From the NCBI GenBank assembly GCA_018697195.1, contig JAGMWU010000051.1, positions 434,001 to 498,000 on the forward strand: a DNA stretch of 64,000 nt, read 5' to 3'. Below, piece by piece: positions 24,786-37,240 of the stretch. The position numbers and the translations under genes were made by a program. The DNA comes from Certhia americana (Eukaryota; Chordata; Aves; Passeriformes; Certhiidae). The first letter of the stretch is position 1; every line of letters starts with the position of its first letter. The notes under the pieces are model-generated. The model searched no databases and was not told the origin of the DNA. It saw nothing but the letters and a program-made list of their open reading frames with translations.

Positions 24786-27137
24786 CTTCTGGAACCACAG
24801 GCTTTATCAGGGTTAAGGTCAAGTTATCCTATCAGAGGCAGAAAAGGCGTTTCTCAGTAAGGTTAACTGAGCTGTAGAAGAAATTCCTCTGGCTGAAACT
24901 GCTCTGAAAGAAGAAGATCAACAAGGCTGTGATGAGCTGGGTTTTTTGTGGACACTGGAATGCACTGAATCACCTTCCTGTCTTCCATACTGATAGAAAA
25001 CTTACCACCTTCTGCTGCAGCAGCAGCAGAAGGTGGCAGTGAGGAGATGGTACTCTAGTCCTTTAGGGGTCTCCAGGGCCTCCTCTGTATCCATTTCCAG
25101 CCTATGGAGAAGATCTTTTTCCAAAGATCCCCCAAGTAAGATTTCAATCCTGTTCCACAAATCTGGGTTCAAGTAATCTATTGATATTTAGATGCCTTTG
25201 TAGATCTATATAGACATGCTTAGAAGTTGTGCTTGATACTGCTGAAAAATGGTTGGTTTTGTTGAAATTAACCCATTCCTACAGCTTTCTCAACATGTAG
25301 TTGCAGCTGTAAGAACGGCAGCAAAATCCACCACAAGAGGTGGATGGAGGCAGCTTTGACACCTCCACCAAAGAGCACTAGGATCTAAGGATTTCAAGGA
25401 AAGCATTGCCAGTGGGATCTGTCACCCCTGAGTCTTACTCCTCCCTGAGCAGTAAATCTTGAAGTGTCCATATTTTGTCATGTTCTAGATGTGTTTCTGG
25501 TGTCTGTATTTTGGTTGAAAAGACCAAGGCAGTAACTTGCTAAGAGAGTGGGAGGAGTGAAGTTCATGAGGCTCCTTATTCTTCAGTGGGCTCAACACTG
25601 TGGGCACTGTCCTGAGGAGCCTCTGATGTGCTTCCCTAGAAAGCGTCACTGCTCCTGAAAGACAGGCATCACCCATTTCGGTGTCCTGGGTGACAACTTT
25701 GGAAATGTATATTTATATATGGATGCCTGTCTGTCTATATAGTAATTGTTTGCCTGTGTGTGTTTGTTTGAGATGCTGATTTTTATATACATTATTATAT
25801 ACGTGATATGTATACTATTTATAGACACTGCCTGGCACTCTCTATAGCACAATCTCCAGCAACTTTAGCCTAATCTTGATTTTTTTTTTCTTTTTACCAT
25901 TGTCTTTCTGAAGGTCCAGTTTTGTGATTCATTTTGGTGAGCACTAATTGCACTGCTGGTTTTTTTCAAAGATTCCCACCCTTTTTGATGGTGGGAGGAC
26001 TTGCAAATGCAAGCCATGCAGGCTCAAAAAAGCAGAAGTTTCTAAAAGTATTAATTCATGCTCCTGAAGCCAATCTTGCAGGTTTTTTAAATTTTTTTGG
26101 AGGCTTCTCTCATGAATGTGGAATGCTTGGGGTTACAACACTGAGCAGAGGCCCAATCATCAGGTAGTTAAATTCCTGAATGCTATAATTTGTGTGCCCA
26201 CAGTCAGCTGTGGGTATAAAATTGTGCCCAAAAACTTGGAGGTCAGGGAATACAAGGCCCAAACTAAGCAGATTCTAAGCAACATTTTTTTTCCCCCTCT
26301 TTCCACCCAGATGCTGCAGAGTGCCTTTTCTTGCTGACAGGCCAGCATGCTCTGGCCCTCCAGAGGAATGTCTCTCTTGAGCAGCTTCCCACTTGCCAGG
26401 GAGGTGCCACAGGACCTTGCAGAGGTGGCTGGATCTGACCTTGTTTGCTCAATGCTCTGAATGAAGAGCAGCTAACATTTTGCTTCCCAAAAGTCTCTCC
26501 AGCTCAGTTTTCCTCAGCAGAATTCCTATCAAAGCTCTGACCCTGAACCTAAAAGGTACTTATTGACTCAAATCCAAGACACCATGCCAAGCTAGGTGCT
26601 TAATTAAAGATTGAAAATCATTAGCTCATATGAGCCACTCTCTCAACAGTTTCATTTGTCATATGTCAGTGCCTCATATCTAATCTTGAATGGTTTACAG
26701 CAAGATCTACCTCCCAGAGCAAATTCCCATCGTTGGGCTGTGCTGCCTCAGATTAATCATAGGAACATTCCTCAGGTCCCTTTTCCACATACAGGCCCAC
26801 TTCCACCCCAGTATGATCTTGCCAAGTAAAATTTTCTAACTACTGCTACTTCATTAAATGAATTGTGAAACACAATGTTAAAGCTTTTTTAATCCCACAT
26901 CTTTTTATACCTATATAAATCATACATTTAAAATACAATTGAGGCTGTCCTGCCCCCACCCTGCCCAAGTAAATAGAAATAGTCTTGAGAAGACCAAATA
27001 AAACAAAATGAATATGCCATGAAAGAAATAAGTTTTTCAAGTTACAACATCTAAACTCAGCTGCCATCACATAAACGTTTCTGTACGTAGTAAAAATTCT
27101 ATTTGCATAAAGTATGGTAAAAACAAAATTACATTTT

Positions 27138-27208
27138 GGTGTGTTTTGTGTGTGTGTGTTGATATGTGTGTGTGTGTGTGTGTGTTTGTTTGTGTGTGGG
27201 TGTGTATG

Positions 27209-27262
<54 letters not shown>
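27138..27262. repeat. Imperfect (GT)n microsatellite, about 125 bp
   Basis: Long GT dinucleotide tract with a few interruptions (ttgtttgtg, gggtgtatgtt), in WNT7B intron 3. Alternating purine-pyrimidine tracts of this length can adopt Z-DNA. Confidence 0.95.
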
Positions 27263-27264
<2 letters not shown>

Positions 27265-28332
27265 TTTGGCTTACCCCTGCTGGTTTTTGTTTTCCACAAT
27301 GGAAATGCACATTGTTGGACCAAGTGTAGAATGTAACAAAATCCATATAACTTTTTGACTATCAAAAATACTTTATTTCTTTTTGACACTTTTGAAATAT
27401 CAAAAAGGATAAAAGACTTGAAGAGTTTTGCCTCATCACATATAGAGGTGATACATACACTTTTGTTTGGGGTAGTAACTACCAAAAGAGGTGTATTCTG
27501 GTCACGAGATGTCACCACTTCTTTAATGCTCATGCAGCTGCAGCTGATGGCAGCTTGCTGATGATGTGTGGGCACTGGCTAACCCAAATCTCAGTGCAGT
27601 CTGGAGCCCACCACTCCTGACAAAATGCTGATCTCCTGGACCCATCTGGGAATCCAAGCTCTGTCTGGGCTTGGGTTTTTTTTATCTTGGCTAGGCAGGG
27701 GTGTAACTAAGATTAGCAGGGTGTAATGCTACTCTTCTTATACAAATATCCTGAAATTATTCTTTGTTAATAGCAGATCACAGAGCCCAAAACTGAGCGT
27801 GTCTCCTTGTGTTGTGCCCAGTCCTGTGAAGAGGGAGCATGGAGACAGCAGGAGGGGAATAAGCTGCATGGTTTTCTTTCTGCTCCTCTGTGAAGCTGTT
27901 CCATCAAGCATCACAACAGTATTTATATCCTGTGGAATGTGGAATGAGGAACTGAGTTACTCTGTTTATTCCTCTTGTCACTGTTTTTCTTATTGTTTAG
28001 TTTAATGGGAGCAAGGAGCCTCTGCTTTGCAGCAGTTCCATGCACAGCATGAGGTGTTTTTTCCCTGCCACTGGCCAGAGCTGAGCAGGGTTGGGGACAG
28101 TTGTGGGAGCCAGGAGGTATCAATTCACCTCCTCCTGCCCTCCACTTGCCTCCCTAGGCAAGGCACCCTCTTCCATAATGTCCCCACTTAATACCTTGAA
28201 AAATCTGAGGAAGGCCCAGTGCACTCCTTACACCAGTTCTCCTCTTGGCTACCAGGAACATTAACCTGGAATTTTGTGACCTGCTGCCCATTAGATGGAT
28301 GTCCCTGCTGTTACAAGCCTAATCTATCTTTT

Positions 28333-28464
28333 TCTTTTCTACTTTTCTACTTTTCTACTTTTCTACTTTTCTACTTTTCTACTTTTCTACTTTTCTACTT
28401 TTCTACTNNNNNNNNNNTTCTACTTTTCTACTTTTCTACTTTTCTACTTTTCTACTTTTCTACT
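28333..28464. repeat. (TACTTTTC)n octanucleotide array with assembly gap
   Basis: Tandem 8-bp units on both sides of a 10-N gap. The flanking copies are nearly perfect, so the array is probably longer in the real chromosome than shown. Confidence 0.93.
28408..28417. other. Assembly gap (10 N)
   Basis: Exactly ten N's inside the octanucleotide array; a fixed-size placeholder rather than a measured length. Confidence 0.98.
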
Positions 28465-29675
28465 ATCCATCATTTCTTCTCTACTTTCTAGGAGAAGAGA
28501 AAATAGCTGTTTGAGCAATAAGCTGCTGCAATTGGTTAAAACATTCTGAGTATTATTTTACAGTGAAATATTGCAAAGCAGTTTCCTTCGGAAGCATCCT
28601 CCCAATCATCCCCGAAGCAAGTGTGCTTGCAGTGTTCCACTCTCTTTTCTATGGAATTTGTTGCAAACCTTAAAGGTAAAACATCACCTGAAACAGTAAA
28701 AAATATTTCACTGGTAGTTTTATTCTGTCAGGCAGAACAGATGTGCCAGGTTTGAGGCGGTGTAGTGATATTTCACTAGATGTTTGATACATGCCTTGCA
28801 TGCATTACATGGTATGCATGGGCATGCACATTTCTTGAATAAAACCATCTAGCAAGTCCTAAAATATTTGGCTATCCCCCCCTCTAATTTTAAAGCAAAT
28901 TGTTCAAGAAGTAGGGTAGTACCAGATGTAGCTGCTGGCAATCTGTGTTAAGGGTGTGTTTCTGAAAGAAAAAAATAAGCCAACAAATCCAACCCAACTA
29001 GAAGCAGGAGATCTATCCTCATGAGATTTTGAGCCAAAGCTTGCATATTCAGGACATATGGATGAATCCTTAGTTATCCATCTAACCCATCCAAGATGTA
29101 ACACCAAAATTTTAGGAATTGGATTTGTGTAACTGTCTGCAAATCACTTTAAGTGGGAAGATGGAAAGTAAAGCAAGAAGCACAACTATTGAAAGCTTTT
29201 CTTTCATGAGTGGTCTCACAAGGGATATGTAGTGAAATAATTTGTCACTTTTAGAGAAAGAGCAAATGATGGACTCAAGGCTGTAAAACCAGGAAAGTAA
29301 CATTCTTTGCATCACTGAAATGACTTAGGAAACAAAGTCACATTTTAAAGAAGATTTTAGGCTCATCAGAGCATAAAATTAGTTGGCTTTCACATTTGAA
29401 ACTGGGATTCAGCCTCCGACTTCAGAACATTTCATTCAGAGTCTTTTTCTGGGCATTGCTTCCTATCTTTACATCCTGTCAGGTGTCAGTGTGGGCAGTC
29501 TGCAGCATATTGGGCACTGTGCATCTTGCAGGAATGAGCTGATTAATTATATTACTTCACGTGAGGTGAAGGGTGCTAACACTGCTTCACATAATGCACA
29601 GACAATACACATAAATATGTATAAATATCCATAATCACAGGCACACACACTATTTATATTTGTCCGTGTATGTAA

Positions 29676-29755
29676 AGAATAGAATAGAATAGAATAGAAT
29701 AGAATAGAATAGAATAGAATAGAATAGAATAGAATAGAATAGAATAGAATAGAAT
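29676..29755. repeat. (AGAAT)16 pentanucleotide array
   Basis: Sixteen perfect AGAAT units in WNT7B intron 3, followed by a short T run and a TA repeat. The unit is the exact reverse complement of the array at 44.1 kb in intron 2. Confidence 0.97.
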
Positions 29756-29764
29756 TTTTTTAAC

Positions 29765-29767
<3 letters not shown>

Positions 29768-29800
<33 letters not shown>
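29768..29800. repeat. (TA)16 microsatellite
   Basis: Perfect TA dinucleotide run directly after the pentanucleotide array, forming a compound microsatellite. Confidence 0.96.
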
Positions 29801-29807
<7 letters not shown>

Positions 29808-32129
29808 ATTGAAATCAGCAAATCACCTCATTGGCTGTTCTACAGCCAAAGCAAGTGAGCAAAAAAAACCCTTCCCAATACTACAGGCCTATTGCACCAG
29901 AAACTGTGAGAAAAAGCCGTGGCTTAGGTGAACATGTTGTCCCAAGTAATTGAAAAATCTCTTCTGAAAAGAGCCTGAATTACTTAAATTTTCCCCCCCG
30001 CACTCTTATTGTTTCATATGTAAAATAAGCTGTTGTCATCTTTCAGGCATTTAAAAAAAAAAACTACAGGAAAAACCCATTGCTGCTACAAAGGAGTAAA
30101 AATATTGGGATAGTGTCAGGCTGAGCTGCTGGCACTCAGTGTGATGGGTGTGTTTCTGGAAGGACCAGTTTTTCTCCACATAACCACAGTCACTGTCTAT
30201 TGTAAGAGCCTAATTGATTGATAAACTGCTAGCAACATTTCTACTTGTTGGTAAAAGCTGCAATCTGCTACCAATTTGTCAGTTTGTTCTTTTAACTCAC
30301 CCCATAAAAACAAACAGAAACCTCCATTTTTATAAATGAGATTCCCCATGAGAGACGGTCATTGTTTTGAAGCTTTCAACAAAAAGTTAAGCTTAATGAT
30401 GTGTGTTCCCAGATGTTACTCTAAGTTCATTTATCTCAGAATAAAGATACTTATTTCTAAAAATACATGGTAGAAAGCTGTCTCATAAAACAGCATCAAA
30501 GCTGAATTGGTTTGCTGGTATTTAATTTTTCATTACTCTGTCAAAGTTTTGCCCACAGATCTCTCTGTAATCTTTCAGATTTGCAACAAAACGCTCTTTC
30601 AGTAACATTTGTGTTAGACTTATGCTAGTCCTCCTCTAGGGGCTTGTTTTCATTTACCACACTTGTTCTTTCCATCCCAAATCGCAGAGTATGTTTAGAA
30701 ACTGACAGGAAAGTTTTGTTCCTCTGCTCTTTCTTTTGAAGCATAAATTTTCCATCAGGAGAGTCTGGTGTCACCAGGTATCCCTGAGCATGTATTTACA
30801 CCAAATTACACCAATGGCAAGATTATGATTTTGTCACTGGTGCTATTCCTTGCAAGTTAATCAGAAACTTTGCAAACCTACCTTTAGATGAAACAATTCT
30901 TAGAAATTCAATGCACAGCTGCACAGAATACAGTGTGGGGCAATTAGGGGACTAATTCATACCACAGTCATCAGAAATTCCCTGAGAAGCCTAAATGTCT
31001 TTTTTTTTCTTTTTTTTCCCCAAGGAGATAATTTATTAGAGAGTTGTATTGAACATCTCAGCCCTAGACTCAAGTAAAAGACCTTCCCAAGACTCTTTTC
31101 CCCCTCATGTGTTTGCAAAGTTTGTGCGATTATTTTTACAGCATGCTGTTTGTTCCACAAATGAAAATCCATCTGGGCTCTGTTTTTAGCAGCAGTGACA
31201 TACCAGCAGGCCAGCTTTTGAGAGCATCCCAATGAAGGCAAAATATTAGAGCCACACTGCTATACTCACAAACCCCATCCAGGCATGTGTGGGACAAGTG
31301 CTGGGAGAGATAGAGAAGGGGCAAGATTTCTGAGAGCACATGAGAAAGTCCCTGTGGTGGTATAAGAGAACACTCAAATAATTGCTTGGGGGGGCAAAAC
31401 TGGTGGCCAGAGACTTGACTAATGATGCTAGCAATGAACCTCTGGCCACCTGGTAGATGGCTAGTGAGGGCATCAAGGGCCTACCACTGACTTCAGAGCA
31501 AGTTGGAAGCAACTGTATGTGGGGTTGGGAGATCTTTGTGTCCTTTTTTCTTCCTGTTTCTGTCTTAGAAGGTTCTGAGATTCAAAAAGAAGACTAAAAG
31601 AAAGGAAGAACATTTGTTGGCTAAAAGTTGCTCTTCTAAGCTAACTCAAAATCTAATTTGGTATGACTTAAAAAGAACTGCAAGCCTTACCATTACAGAT
31701 GTTACTGCAGGGGTTTTTTAAGTGGTGAAAGTGCAGTGAAATCTCTGGAGGAAGCTACAAAAGCGTACACTTCCTTTACTATCTTTACTGTCCATTACCA
31801 CTCTAAGATTGAAAATACTTTATTTGAAAATACTTGTGAACTTCTAAAGCAATGAAGGAATTAAAAAATAAACTAAGTTGCCTGTGTTTTCCTCCTTCCC
31901 TTTTATTCCTATTTATAACATGGATAAAATATCTGTATTTTGTTTCTTTATAATAGCAGTCATGAACCAGAAGCTTGGCTCCAAACTGTTTCCACATTTT
32001 AAGACAAATCACATACAGATCAGCAGGATGGCACTGACAAGACTTTCTCAGACCAGAAGCATTTCCCAGTTGTGTTGTGAGAGTTTTGGAAGGGAAAAGG
32101 AGAAAGGTGGAGGTTCAGTGTTGTAGCCA

Positions 32130-32610
32130 GGAAAATGGAGGAACCAGTGAGGGAAGGTGTGCTGCTGGACCTAACCCTAACAAACAAGGAAAGTCTTGTT
32201 GGGGACAGGAAGGCTGTGGACAGCCAAAGCCGTAGTGACCACAAGATCCTGGATTTCAGGATGTGGAACAAGGGAGCTGCAGCAGCCTGGGCTATTTAAC
32301 TTCAAGAGGAGCCTCAGCTGGGAGGGACCCTCAGCCCTGGGTGTCCCTGTGAGCAGGGAGGGTCAGAGCAGGGCCCAGGCTCTGCTCCAGGGCCCAGCAA
32401 TGGCACCAGAGCAACGGGCAGGGACTGAGCCCAGGAAGTTCCACCTGGAAAGGAGGCTGAACTTCTTCCCTGGGCAGTGACTGAGCCCTGAACAGATTGT
32501 CCAGAGAGAGTGTGGAGTCCTCTTCTCTTGACATACCCAAAATCCATCTGTACACAACCCTAAGTAACGTTGTCTAGGGGGTCCTGGTTGAGCAGAGGGG
32601 TTGGACCCTT
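32130..32610 (+). mobile_element. CR1 LINE copy with internal deletion
   Basis: The first part (about 32130-32275) resembles the end of the CR1 ORF2 endonuclease region: gctgctggacctaacc, then a decayed cagtgaccacaagatcc. From about 32290 it jumps to the CR1 3' region: ttcaagaggagcctcagctg, ggaagttccacctggaaagg, gattgtccagagagagtgtg, ending cagaggggttggaccc. The several kilobases normally between them (the reverse transcriptase) are absent. Confidence 0.8.
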
Positions 32611-32848
32611 ACAAAAGCAGTTAGAGTTTTCTGCAATTTCAGTGGCTAATCACAAGTTCCTTTTGAGAATCCAGGCAAACTTGAAATCTGACCTACATTC
32701 ACCTGAAATCTGGCAGACTGGGGGACTTTGGTAAACCTGGACTGGGCTGTGAGCCTGACACCAAACCTGAAACCAGAATATTTGGCTTATGCATGGTGCT
32801 CATTCTCACACACCGCACATGGTCCTTACTCATGCTCAAGGCAGAAAT

Positions 32849-32897
32849 CTCAGAGTCACAGAATGGGTAAGGTTAGAAGGGTCCCACCCTGTTGGAA
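32849..32897 (-). mobile_element. CR1 LINE 3'-end remnant
   Basis: The string gagtcacagaatgggtaagg, then ttagaagggtccc, is the reversed CR1 3' terminus. It is very short, in opposite orientation to the copy about 240 bp away. Confidence 0.7.
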
Positions 32898-34224
32898 CCC
32901 AAAATACAGAATATTGCTCTGCATGTTTGGAAAGATTCAAACCCTCTGACAAACACTACTTTTAACCTTCATCCATGCAAAGCGCTTCCTAGGCTCTGGG
33001 ATGAAACAGAACTTTCAAGAATATAAATTAGATAGTAGCATAATATGTAATTTATCACAGGGTGAAAAATTTAGATTTTTTGGGTTTTTAGCATGGTAAG
33101 TAGATGAAGACAAGATGGAGGATCCTTGTGGGTTTTAGGCTTCTTCCTCCTTCTTCATCTTCTCTATATTCTGCAGTGTTGGGGACACAGAACCATTGGG
33201 CACAATTTGCTGCAGTGTAGTATCATGTGAATAGAAATTTACTTGGTTATTGGTAGAAAAATAGAAATAATGTCATTTCTTGGTGATAATTGGGTGAATT
33301 ATCTTTAAGAGAACCTTGATTCTGTGTGTTCAAGGCCTTTTGGTGCCTTTTCTCCCTCACACCAGGCTGGTGTAAAGCCTGGCGTGCAGAAATTGCTGAT
33401 AAGAAAGTAATAAACAACCTGGAGAATGAGAACAACCAAGAGTCCAGTTTGCCTTTTTGCTTACAAGGACTTCAGAAAAAGGTCTCCCCTACCAGGGGAG
33501 ACACATGTGGGAGTGAAGAACTCCAACACAACCCCTCTGCTCAAGCAGGACCCCATAGACCATGTTACTCAGGAACACAGAAAGCATATCCTAGGTTCCA
33601 GAGTTTTGTTTCAACCTTAGGTTTCAGTCAGTCTTGCAGTCAAAATGTCTAATTTATACAAATAGCGAATTATCTCAGAAGAACCAAAATCACTAAATAT
33701 TATTCACTGTACAACTCTAAATGTCCAATTAATGGGAATATATATCATAATACCAAAATTGTTTCTAAACATGACCCCCAAAATCATCTCTTATATTAGC
33801 ATATTCCTCTGGATTTGATGAATCATACTTAAAAACAGAAAACTATACCAAATCCTTTCAGTCATTCTTAGCTTTTGAAAGTAATACAATGACTTAATGA
33901 ATAGCTATGGGTATAAATAACTACTGAAAAATGCCAGCAACAAAAAAGTTAACAAATTCCAAAATACTATTTATATTTTAAAAATGGGGAAAATATATTT
34001 TCAGTATTGCAAGCCTTTTTATGCCTTTCTTAAAATATGAAAGTATTATAATCTTTTCTTTGCTGGAACATTTGCAAAAAGAATTTTAGGATTTTTAAAC
34101 AAAATTTATTTGCATGAATGCTGCTACCAGAAGTATCTGTAAAAGCATGCCCTTTTTTGGTTTGCTTATGTCGCTCTGCTTATGAAATTCTGATGAAAAG
34201 TAAAACATAATGTGCTTAGTAAGA

Positions 34225-34350
34225 ATCAGCAATGTGGTCTAGTGGTTACTGGGCTATATTTAGAATTGGGGGACCCTGGTTCACATAATGAGCTCTCTCT
34301 GTCCTTGGGACTTCACTGTTCTCCATCTCAGTATCTGCTTTTGCTCTTTT
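34225..34350 (+). mobile_element. tRNA-derived SINE (MIR-like)
   Basis: A pol III A-box-like TGGTCTAGTGG lies at 34235-34245 and a B-box-like GGTTCACAT at 34278-34286, at tRNA spacing. A decayed CORE-like part follows (ccttgggacttcactgttct, then ctcagt). It lacks tRNA folding ends, so this is a SINE fossil rather than a tRNA gene. Confidence 0.65.
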
Positions 34351-35831
34351 TTCCCTCTTTCACACCTAGACTGTGACATGTTCCTAGCAGGATCTGCCTC
34401 AGGGTCTCCACAGGGGTGGCACAGCACACACCACAGAGGATGCCAGTTTAAGCCGGGGTGGTAATGCACCCAGCAGTAATAAGCTCTCCCTGGCAAGTTT
34501 AAGAGTTGACTTCCATCTTCTTTTGCCTCCCAACACAGTTCATGACACTGAGCTGAAATTCTCAGCCTAAGTGAGGTGATCAGACCTGGAGCTGGTCTTC
34601 CAGGGTGATGGTCAGCTGCTGAATGAAGTTCTTTTATACTCTTGGCAGCAATTTTTTAGGAAAAAAGTCTGTGTCCCTCAAGGCTGCTTTTCCGTCTGGC
34701 TCTTCAGACAGCTTTCTCCTGCACATCTGGAGACCTCAGTGTGAACTATCACTGAAGTACCAATCCTGTCCCTACACTTGAGATTATGCCTCTCTCACCA
34801 CACTGAATTTGTGCAGTATTTCCATCCCAGTGAACTCCTGCCCACACAAAACCTTCAGTTTCAGTGCATGGCCAGTGCAACTCTGCTAATAAGCAAGACC
34901 CAGGCAGTAAGAGAATTGCACTGTTTCTGTCACCACCAGTTCTGCTCTCTCTGCCCCATGCTCAGTGCAGGTCTGAAAGCACACGTGGTTCTAGAGGAGG
35001 AAAATTTAGTCTTACTTTGGGGAATAGAGGAGGAGGATTTTATTGGATTACTGTATCAGTACATAGGATTTTTCTGAAACACTGAAGCTTTTCCTGGGGG
35101 AAAACTCTTTGAAGGCTATAATCTCCTCTGACATAGGTATATGTGATGCAGAAAGATTTGTTGCACTTCTCAAATGACAAGTTTTGAGAGTTATGTGGAT
35201 TGTTGGTGAACATAAATCAGCATCTCTCCATGATTTTATTGTTTCCATGACAAGCAATTCAGTCGTGGTTGTAGACATGAAGCTATTTCTTCTTAAGCAG
35301 CTCTTTGTAGCTACAAAGGGACAGTTGTGCATCTGCTAAGCAGTGCATTGTGTACTACTATGTGTATTTCATCAGAGATGGGGTCAAATAAATGATTTAG
35401 GTTTTCCTGGAATAAATATCTGGGAGTGCTGTGGAAGATGAGCAATTGAGACAGCTCAGTTTTGTCCCATCACAAGCCCCAACATCCCTTGCTAGATTTT
35501 TGCAAATTGGATGAAAAGCAGTGATTTATCATTGCACCAAACAGATCCAACAAGGTCCTCCCTGTTACCAGTGGGGGCTGGAAAGAAGGCTTAGGAAGCA
35601 GAATCTTTTACAGGAGTACCTACAGTACGTGTCCAGCTTTGAATAAAAAGACACGGATGAAAAAAGCTGAAAAAAAAGGTGAAACAATAGATGCCATCCG
35701 GTGACTTGATGTGGGTGTGGGATAACATCAGAGAGAGGGGAAAGTTCTCAGGGAATGCCTCCTGCCACCAAGCCAGCCTCCCCCCCGTCCTCCAGCACAC
35801 AAGTCCCCATCCCCTGTCCTTTCTGGAATAC

Positions 35832-36103
35832 CTTTCTTCCAGCCTCATTGTTGTGCAAGTTCATCAGCCTCCGTGCATTCTTTTTGATTTCTCGGGCATC
35901 AACAAACCTCCGGGAGAACTCAATGCCGTATCTGATATCCGCAGAGCAGCCTCCCCACTTCCAGCCCTCCTCCTGGTTGTAGTAGCCCTGTTTCTCTCGG
36001 TCACAGCCACAATTGCTGAGGTTGCCCTGGCTGCAGGCGGCCGTGACAGCGTGTGCAACCCCGGCAGCAGTAATGGCATAGGTGAACGCAGCTTCCCTGC
36101 TTC
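35832..36103 (-). CDS. WNT7B: WNT7B coding exon 3 (middle of Wnt N-terminal domain)
   Basis: This exon encodes about residues 100-190 of Wnt-7b, in the helical N-terminal domain that carries the lipid-bearing hairpin. It starts by completing a split Gly codon and continues [19 protein letters not shown]. It includes the sequon Asn-Leu-Ser (N127), the NCGCD motif, the Wnt core [14 protein letters not shown], and [19 protein letters not shown], ending GRK. It contains four cysteines. At 272 nt its length is not a multiple of three, so skipping it would shift the frame. The acceptor is ctctccacag above 36103. The donor is AAAG|gtattc below 35832; it lacks the usual A at +4 and G at +5 and looks weak. 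Read-through into intron 3 would add 27 residues before a stop at 35748. The residues [15 protein letters not shown] are WNT7B-type rather than WNT7A-type. Confidence 0.97.
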
Positions 36104-36871
36104 CTGTGGAGAGAAGCCAAAAGCTGATGGGTTGGCAGAAAGGCAGCACGTACTCACTAAAGAAAGCACACACATTATCTACAGCAAGGGGGTCAGGCAG
36201 CAATGTGAGGAGGACATCACTCCTCAGTGCAGATTTCTCATTTTACAGAATTCCATGCATGTTTAAAATGCTTGGCTCAGCTCGGGCATATTCCCACAGG
36301 TATGCAGCCATGGGATTGTCCCACGTAAACCCCTCCACCAGAGGGGAACTTGGCAGGGAATCTGGACAGTGGTGAGGTGAGACCACAAGATTTGTTTTCA
36401 CACTGTCTAGTCGGGTTTGCAAGCTGAACTTTATCTGTTTCAGATGAATAAAAAGTGAGTTAATAGCTACCTCCAAGCCTTGGCACTGCATGGAAAAAGA
36501 TAACTGTTCAAACAACAACAAAAAAAAACCCCTAGGACACAAATGGGGCTGATTATTAATCTAACTTTATAAATGCTCCAGTAGCATCCATTAGTGATGC
36601 TGAGTGCAAAGTACTGCAAAAGAGACCTATACAGACAAGAACTGGGTGGGTATCATTTTCTTTCAAGGTAGAGGTTACACCTTTCCCCTGCAGACTTCTC
36701 CTGTGCGTTAGTTTTGCTGAAGTGACCTTTTTCCACCCCCACTCTGACTCAAACCTTTGCATTACCATGGCTGTTGACCATACAAAGGGCACAAAAGTGC
36801 TCTTCAGTGACCCCTTAGTGACAGTAGTATTTTTACTCCAAAGGAGGTGAGACACTGTCATGGAAGCACAA

Positions 36872-36897
36872 TTTTTTTTTTTCTTTTTTTTTTTTTT
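36872..36897. repeat. T-rich tract
   Basis: T run interrupted by a single C, in intron 2, about 770 bp before exon 3 in transcript order. Confidence 0.9.
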
Positions 36898-37191
36898 AAT
36901 TAACAAGAAGGTTATTTTAGAAAAGGAGTTGGTTTTCTTTTTTTCTGTACTGCGGCTACTTCCAAAGGTTCCTGATTGCCAATTCCATGTAATAGCTGTT
37001 GACAATGAGTATATGAGGAGAGGGGAATAGGGCCGATTTCTCTATTGATTGGCTGAGGTGCCTGTGAGGTGCAAGGAGTCAGAAGGATGGGAGGGGAAAC
37101 TAGAGCCCATCCCTCCTACCCCATGTGAGACCACAGTCTGATTTCACATAGGGCTGGGTCATGGTGTTTTGCTGCTCTTATTTATAACAGT

Positions 37192-37240
37192 TTCCCTTCT
37201 CAGAGCTCTCCCCACAAGTTCCCTTCTCAGAGCTCTCCCC
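37192..37240. repeat. Short direct duplication, 22-bp unit, 27-bp period
   Basis: The segment ttcccttctcagagctctcc with trailing cc occurs at 37192-37213 and again at 37219-37240, separated by acaag. A third, shorter echo (ttctcagtgctttcc) follows. Confidence 0.9.

Larger units (their letters stand above)
22915..35831 (-). other. WNT7B: WNT7B intron 3 (12.9 kb)
   Basis: The intron is bounded by donor gtattc at its high end and acceptor acacatag at its low end. No other gene is visible inside; the short open frames show no domain and no splice partners. It contains CR1 fragments (23.4, 24.4, 32.1 and 32.85 kb), a GT repeat (27.1 kb), an octanucleotide array with a 10-N gap (28.3 kb), an (AGAAT)n-(TA)n compound microsatellite (29.7 kb) and a tRNA-derived SINE (34.2 kb). 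An A22 run lies at 23255-23276. The remaining stretches, for example 25-27 kb and 30-32 kb, are AT-rich single-copy-looking sequence in which I see nothing definite. Confidence 0.93.

Noticed and set aside
26846..27575. Open frames rich in His-Thr or Cys-Val repeats
   Set aside because: They are translations of the GT microsatellite.
28219..28549. Open frames with repeated Phe-Tyr-Phe-Ser-Thr
   Set aside because: They are translations of the octanucleotide array and cross an assembly gap.
32170..32180. cctaaccctaac, resembling telomere repeat units
   Set aside because: Only about two units, and explained by the CR1 sequence in which they lie.
32196..32557. Open frames of 74-94 codons on both strands
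   Set aside because: They fall inside the deleted CR1 copy and do not follow its ORF2 frame for any length.
34225..34300. Possible tRNA gene
   Set aside because: A- and B-box-like motifs are present but no acceptor-stem pairing or cloverleaf can be drawn, and a SINE core follows.
35691..36266. 191-codon plus-strand open frame over exon 3
   Set aside because: It is antisense to WNT7B exon 3 and its splice sites. The length reflects the codon constraint and GC content of the real exon, not a second gene.
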